From contig NZ_CP009241.1 in the NCBI RefSeq assembly GCF_000758525.1, positions 620,001 through 684,000 on the forward strand: 64,000 bases of DNA, written 5' to 3'. Position numbers and translations under genes: made by a program. Below the pieces are notes generated by a model. The model saw only the letters and a list, made by a program, of their open reading frames with translations, had not been told where the DNA came from and made no database searches. This document shows, piece after piece, positions 59,835 through 64,000 of the stretch. How positions within the stretch are numbered: the stretch's first letter is position 1; every line of letters starts with the position of its first letter. This DNA is from Paenibacillus sp. FSL H7-0357 (GTDB lineage Bacteria > Bacillota > Bacilli > Paenibacillales > Paenibacillaceae).

Positions 59835-62184
59835 ATATCGGGGGACTGCCGGAATATCGGCTGATTCTTCCAGCGCCTGGAAGGACGAGGGGCCGTTCGG
59901 CAAACCGGCAGTGACGGTTAAACCGCAGGCGGTGGATGGACAAGCTGAGAACAGTTATACCGATAACAGGGAGGACATCCCCCTGCATTATCGTTTGCTG
60001 TTCTCTTTGGCCATTATGGGAATGTTTATGGCATGGCTGCTTCCGCTGCACAGATCCACAACAGTGCCCTCTACTGCGGAATTGCTCGAAATCCTGATGT
60101 TCTCTGCTGCGGCACTGCTGCTATGGGGCTGCTTTCGGCTCCCGGGATTGCTGCAGCTCAGTATCCGGTCTATTCTGATTGCTCTGACTTGGCTATACAC
60201 CTGCGCCAGCAGTGAAGGAATAGCGCAATTTGGCCCTTATGTTGCAGGAATTCCGGAGGACGCCGTCCTGTTGTTCACGGGACAGATTTCGAAGCTAAGT
60301 GAACACAGCCGGCTGTTGATTCTGGTATTGGGCTGGGGTTTGCTGGTTTCTTCCGTGCAGCAGCTGGCGCTGTACAGAGGAAGCACGGCTCTGTTCGCAG
60401 CTGTGACTGTAGGTTATCTTCTGATGCTGGATATAGGATTTGGGGTAAAGACAACCGGCGAAGTGCTGGTTTCTGCGGGACTGATTCTGTGGATGCAGGG
60501 CATGAGCGGGCTGCTGCGCCTGAAGGAGCGAACCGGCCGGGTCAGTCTTCCCTATGCCCGCTGGGGAGGTTGTGCTCTCGCAGGGGCAATGCTGCTGACG
60601 GCAGCATCCTGGATAGGCGGCCAGCTGTATGGAACGCGGCCGGCTGTACCTGTTACTCTGAAGCCGGTGTTTAACCAATTACAGGAATGGGCGAGTGGAC
60701 AAGTTCAGCGGCAGACGGAGGATGAAATCCGGCTTGAGGCAGGTACTACAGGTTACGGCTCGGGCAAAGGTGAGCTTGGGGCACCGCTATCCCCCAGTAC
60801 GAAAGCCGTATTTACGGTCACATCCAGCCGCCCGGCTTACTGGAGAGGAGAAAGCTCAGCTTATTATGACGGCCGCCGCTGGAGCAGGGAAGGGACGGCA
60901 TACCTACCGCTTAGTTTAACGAGCCTGCCTGCCGAAAGCTTGCCGGTATTCGCCAATGACGAAGACCGGACATTGGTACAGGAAATCCAGTTTGCCGAGC
61001 CTTCCTCCGGCAACCTGCCGCTGTTCAGCGCCGGAACCGTGGTGAACGTGAAACAGGTGAGGCTGGCGGACGGCAGCCGGCTAGGCTATGTGCTGGCGAA
61101 CCGGGAGAAGAACAGCTTCCGCCTGCCTGAGACGGAAAGCTCTGCGAAGATTGCCGGGTATACAGTGAGCTCTCTGCTGCCGGAGAGTGATCCGGCTGTG
61201 CTTCGCGCTCTGGGCAGTGAGGATCCAGAGTCCATTGCCGATAGTTATTTGCAGCTTCCCGCGGCAATGCCGGAGCGGGTCGCCGCCTTGGCACAGCGGC
61301 TCACAGCTTCTGCCGTAAGCCGCTATGATGCCGTTCTCGCTGTACGCGATTATTTGCAGAGCGGCTACTCTTATAGCCTGCAGACGAGGATTCCGCCAGC
61401 CGGTGCCGACTTCGCCGATGATTTCATCTTCACGACGAAGCAGGGCTACTGCGTGCATTTCGCCACGGCGATGACGGTGCTGCTGCGGAGTAGCGGCATT
61501 CCGGCCCGTTATGTCCAGGGCTATGGACCGGGGACACCGGAGGCAGGTTCCCTGCCGCAGCGTTATGCCGTTACCCAAGGCGATGCCCATGCCTGGGTGG
61601 AGGTCTATTTCCCCGGCGCCGGCTGGATCCCGTTTGATCCCACCCCCGGCGCTGCCCTCGCCGCCGCAGGTCCGGCGGCGGCCCCCGCTGCGGCTGCATC
61701 TGTGCCGCAGGGAACCCCCGCGTCCGCAGCTGCCGGCGCGGACATCCTGCCCGCCCTGCCGCTGGCGGGCGGGAACCCCGCGCCGCTTGCTGCTGCAGCG
61801 GCGATTGTGTTCGCCGCCGCCTGGCGCTGGCGGCGCAGCCTGGCTCTGCTGCCGGCAGCGCGCCACGCCGGCAGCGTGAGCCGCGAGCGGCAGCTGCGCG
61901 CAGCCGCTCTGGCCTGGCACGGGCTGGCGGCGCGGTACGGCCCGCCGCTGCCCGGTGTGACGGCCAGGGAGTACGCAGCCTCCCTGAATATAGAGGACGC
62001 GGGGCTGCGCACCGCCGTCCGGGTGTTCGTCCGCCAGTGGGAAACCCTGGCGTACAGCGGCACGGCACAGGCGCAGCGTGCCACGCCGCGCCCCGGCCCG
62101 GCGCAGCCGCCGCCGGATGCAGCCGCTGCGGAGGCCGCAGGCTTTATCAGCCGCTGCCTGCTCATCATTTTCCGCCTGACCTGA
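59803..62184 (+). CDS. TgpA-like transmembrane transglutaminase-core protein
   Basis: 793 residues. Six or so membrane helices (about 60-290) lead to an extracellular transglutaminase-like core (about 500-610) with the catalytic Cys in TKQGYCVHFATAMTVLLRSS, the His in GDAHAWVEVYFPG and the Asp in FDPTPG. An Ala/Pro-rich stretch (about 612-655), another membrane helix and a DUF4129-type end follow. Bases 61640-62150 are GC-richer than the surroundings. The frame opens at 59737, but ATG 59803 has AAGGGGGCGG at spacing 7. It overlaps the DUF58 gene, so they form one unit; the substrate protein is unknown. Confidence 0.88.
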   Translation: MNLRGNGQNGRYRGTAGISADSSSAWKDEGPFGKPAVTVKPQAVDGQAENSYTDNREDIPLHYRLLFSLAIMGMFMAWLLPLHRSTTVPSTAELLEILMFSAAALLLWGCFRLPGLLQLSIRSILIALTWLYTCASSEGIAQFGPYVAGIPEDAVLLFTGQISKLSEHSRLLILVLGWGLLVSSVQQLALYRGSTALFAAVTVGYLLMLDIGFGVKTTGEVLVSAGLILWMQGMSGLLRLKERTGRVSLPYARWGGCALAGAMLLTAASWIGGQLYGTRPAVPVTLKPVFNQLQEWASGQVQRQTEDEIRLEAGTTGYGSGKGELGAPLSPSTKAVFTVTSSRPAYWRGESSAYYDGRRWSREGTAYLPLSLTSLPAESLPVFANDEDRTLVQEIQFAEPSSGNLPLFSAGTVVNVKQVRLADGSRLGYVLANREKNSFRLPETESSAKIAGYTVSSLLPESDPAVLRALGSEDPESIADSYLQLPAAMPERVAALAQRLTASAVSRYDAVLAVRDYLQSGYSYSLQTRIPPAGADFADDFIFTTKQGYCVHFATAMTVLLRSSGIPARYVQGYGPGTPEAGSLPQRYAVTQGDAHAWVEVYFPGAGWIPFDPTPGAALAAAGPAAAPAAAASVPQGTPASAAAGADILPALPLAGGNPAPLAAAAAIVFAAAWRWRRSLALLPAARHAGSVSRERQLRAAALAWHGLAARYGPPLPGVTAREYAASLNIEDAGLRTAVRVFVRQWETLAYSGTAQAQRATPRPGPAQPPPDAAAAEAAGFISRCLLIIFRLT

Positions 62185-62345
62185 GGCTTTCTGGCGGGCA
62201 CCGGCTGGCCAATAAATCCTTGCAGGCCGCATGGAAGCGGATACCTTGACCAAAAGATGCCATAAGTCTTTTCCGCTCTCCTCAGATCGTTCAAGCGGCC
62301 GGATGAACTGCGCCAAAAGCATAAGAGATGCGTGCCCTCCTTTCC

Positions 62346-62375
62346 TTGACGATGAGATTTATCCATGAGTATAAT
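62346..62375 (+). promoter_or_regulatory. Sigma-A promoter of guaA
   Basis: TTGACG (62346-62351), an 18-base spacer and a perfect TATAAT (62370-62375), 28 bases before the start. The short leader leaves no room for a purine riboswitch. Confidence 0.75.
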
Positions 62376-62402
62376 GAATCCAATAATCAAGGGAGGCACG
62401 TA

Positions 62403-63941
62403 ATGAACAAGCCAAATGAAATGATCGTCGTTCTCGATTTCGGGGGACAGTATAACCAACTTATCGCGCGCAGAATTCGGGACTTAGGGGTATACAGCGA
62501 GCTTCTGCCGTACAATACGCCAATTGAGAAGATCAAAGCACTTTCGCCGAAGGGGATCGTATTCTCCGGAGGACCAAGCAGTGTGTATGCTGAGGACGCA
62601 CCACATCTGGATCCGGCTATTTATGATTTGGGACTGCCAATTTTCGGTATTTGCTACGGCATGCAGCTCATGGCTCAGCAGCTCGGCGGCAAGGTGGAAC
62701 GTGCAGCCAAACGCGAATACGGCAAAGCTGATGTCGATTTCGAAGCGGGTGCTGTGCTTGCCGCAGGCCTGGAGAGCAAACAGATGGTCTGGATGAGCCA
62801 CGGCGACCATGTAGTGGAGCTTCCATCCGGATTTAAGCTGGATGCCGGTACGGAGAGTGCGCCGATTGCCGCAATGAGCAATGCTGCCCGCAAATTCTTC
62901 GCGGTGCAGTTCCATCCGGAGGTTCGCCATTCCGTGAACGGCAATGAGATGATTTCGAACTTCCTGTACGAGATCTGCGGCTGCGAGGGCAAATGGACGA
63001 TGGAATCGTTCATTGACGATGCCATCAAGGATATCCGTGCCAAAGTCGGGGACAAGAAGGTGCTTTGCGCACTCAGCGGCGGTGTGGATTCCTCCGTTGT
63101 GGCTATGCTGATTCACCGGGCTATCGGCGATCAATTGACCTGTATGTTTATCGACCACGGCCTGCTGCGCAAAGGCGAAGCAGAGAGTGTAATGGAGACA
63201 TTCGTCGGCAAATTCGATATTCATGTCGTGAAGATCGATGCCCGCGAGCGTTTCCTGGGCAAGCTGGCCGGTGTATCCGATCCAGAACAAAAACGTAAAA
63301 TCATCGGCAACGAGTTTATCTATTGCTTTGACGAAGAATCGGCCAAGCTGGGTGACTTCGCATTCCTCGCCCAAGGTACACTGTACACAGATATTGTGGA
63401 GAGCGGAACAGCAACAGCACAGACTATCAAATCGCATCACAATGTCGGCGGATTGCCGGAAGACATGAAGTTCAGCCTGATCGAGCCTTTGAACACGCTG
63501 TTCAAGGATGAGGTCCGTAAACTGGGAGAAGAGCTGGGCATGCCGCGTGCCATCGTCTGGCGCCAGCCATTCCCGGGTCCTGGACTTGCTATCCGCGTAT
63601 TGGGTGAAGTGACCGAAGAGAAGCTGACGATTGTCCGCGACTCCGATTACATCCTGCGCGAGGAAATCATCAAGGCCGGTTTGGACCAGGAAATTTGGCA
63701 GTATTTCACTGCACTTCCTAACATGAAAAGTGTCGGGGTTATGGGAGACGAGCGCACTTATTCCTACACCGTGGGCATCCGTGCAGTAACTTCCATCGAC
63801 GGTATGACCGCTGACTGGGCACGTATTCCGTGGGATATTCTTGAGAAAATCTCCGTACGTATCGTCAACGAAGTGGATAACGTGAACCGCATCGTTTATG
63901 ATATTACCTCGAAACCGCCTGCAACGATTGAATGGGAATAG
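62403..63941 (+). CDS. guaA: GMP synthase (glutamine-hydrolysing)
   Basis: GuaA converts XMP to GMP with ATP and glutamine. The 512-residue protein has the class I glutamine amidotransferase domain (nucleophile Cys in [16 protein letters not shown], His/Glu in QFHPEVRHS). The ATP-PPase domain ([17 protein letters not shown]) follows, and then the dimerisation domain ends in [10 protein letters not shown]. The frame opens at 62328, but ATG 62403 has AGGGAGG at spacing 6. It is monocistronic, with its own promoter just upstream. Confidence 0.97.
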   Translation: MNKPNEMIVVLDFGGQYNQLIARRIRDLGVYSELLPYNTPIEKIKALSPKGIVFSGGPSSVYAEDAPHLDPAIYDLGLPIFGICYGMQLMAQQLGGKVERAAKREYGKADVDFEAGAVLAAGLESKQMVWMSHGDHVVELPSGFKLDAGTESAPIAAMSNAARKFFAVQFHPEVRHSVNGNEMISNFLYEICGCEGKWTMESFIDDAIKDIRAKVGDKKVLCALSGGVDSSVVAMLIHRAIGDQLTCMFIDHGLLRKGEAESVMETFVGKFDIHVVKIDARERFLGKLAGVSDPEQKRKIIGNEFIYCFDEESAKLGDFAFLAQGTLYTDIVESGTATAQTIKSHHNVGGLPEDMKFSLIEPLNTLFKDEVRKLGEELGMPRAIVWRQPFPGPGLAIRVLGEVTEEKLTIVRDSDYILREEIIKAGLDQEIWQYFTALPNMKSVGVMGDERTYSYTVGIRAVTSIDGMTADWARIPWDILEKISVRIVNEVDNVNRIVYDITSKPPATIEWE

Positions 63942-63967
63942 CAATAGCTGAATAAGAGTATATCCAG

Positions 63968-64000
63968 AGCCGGAACACCATTTTAACAGGGTGCTTCCGG
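63968..64000 (+). terminator. Probable terminator after guaA, cut by window end
   Basis: CCGGAACACC pairs with GGGTGCTTCCGG (one bulge). The T-run, if present, lies beyond the window. Confidence 0.55.

Noticed and set aside
62185..62402. Possible purine riboswitch before guaA
   Set aside because: The promoter is only 28 bases before the start codon and the conserved purine-aptamer core is absent.
62484..63944. 486-codon open frame opposite guaA
   Set aside because: Antisense shadow; guaA motifs on the + strand are complete.

Overview
The window looks like a chromosomal segment of a Paenibacillus-type firmicute. The support is: roughly 50-55% GC by eye, strong AGGAGG-like ribosome sites with many TTG/GTG starts, T-tailed hairpin terminators after nearly every transcription unit, and gene content typical of that group (EcsA/EcsB, a bacilliredoxin with a CGC motif, a KinB-like sporulation-type kinase, a SipS-type signal peptidase, YneF, UvsE, copper-amine-oxidase stalk domains on secreted enzymes). 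The species cannot be told from the sequence alone. I see no rRNA, tRNA, CRISPR array, prophage or replication origin.

Layout. 1-3.7 kb: glycogen genes (tail of glgC, glgD, then glgP after a terminator). 3.8-10.4 kb: free-methionine-sulfoxide reductase, a small winged-helix-like protein, a GNAT enzyme, a DHA2 drug exporter convergent with a MarR repressor, and the ecsA-ecsB ABC transporter. 10.5-18.3 kb: flavoprotein, membrane sensor kinase, bacilliredoxin, nadE, alpha/beta hydrolase, acpS, and mutY with a large insertion. 18.3-20.2 kb: a 700-base intergenic stretch with terminators and an imperfect inverted repeat, then sodA and a long leader with two back-to-back CcpA-type boxes. 20.2-24.2 kb: GNAT, signal peptidase, queG-ogt-yneF-folE. 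24.3-33.1 kb: a two-domain iron superoxide dismutase, a membrane-anchored hydrolase, an IclR regulator, a large PocR/LuxR-type regulator and aconitase. 33.3-44.4 kb: amidase, ddl, uvsE, inositol monophosphatase, GDSL esterase, def, a hypothetical gene with a palindromic promoter, hemL, an LCP ligase and bcp. 44.5-48.8 kb: a single 1429-codon gene fusing two 2-hydroxyacyl-CoA-dehydratase activator domains to dehydratase-like modules. 48.9-54.5 kb: DinB-like protein, a second MarR/DHA2 exporter pair, zinc ribbon protein, WYL regulator, and an IS1341-type element made of tnpB plus its omega-RNA. 54.7-64 kb: MFS exporter, DedA protein, polysaccharide deacetylase, DUF58-transglutaminase pair, and guaA.

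Most of the window is ordinary housekeeping. Three things repay attention. The dyad GTTTCA-N5-TGAAAC sits upstream of both the IclR gene and the aconitase gene, with a degenerate third copy upstream of the divergent hydrolase, and so suggests a small IclR regulon. The giant activase has no partner genes beside it. The TnpB element has a clearly readable RNA scaffold, right end and guide. No feature here clearly amounts to a wholly new system. Several promoter-overlapping palindromes, unexplained intergenic structures and uncharacterised proteins are listed as leads.
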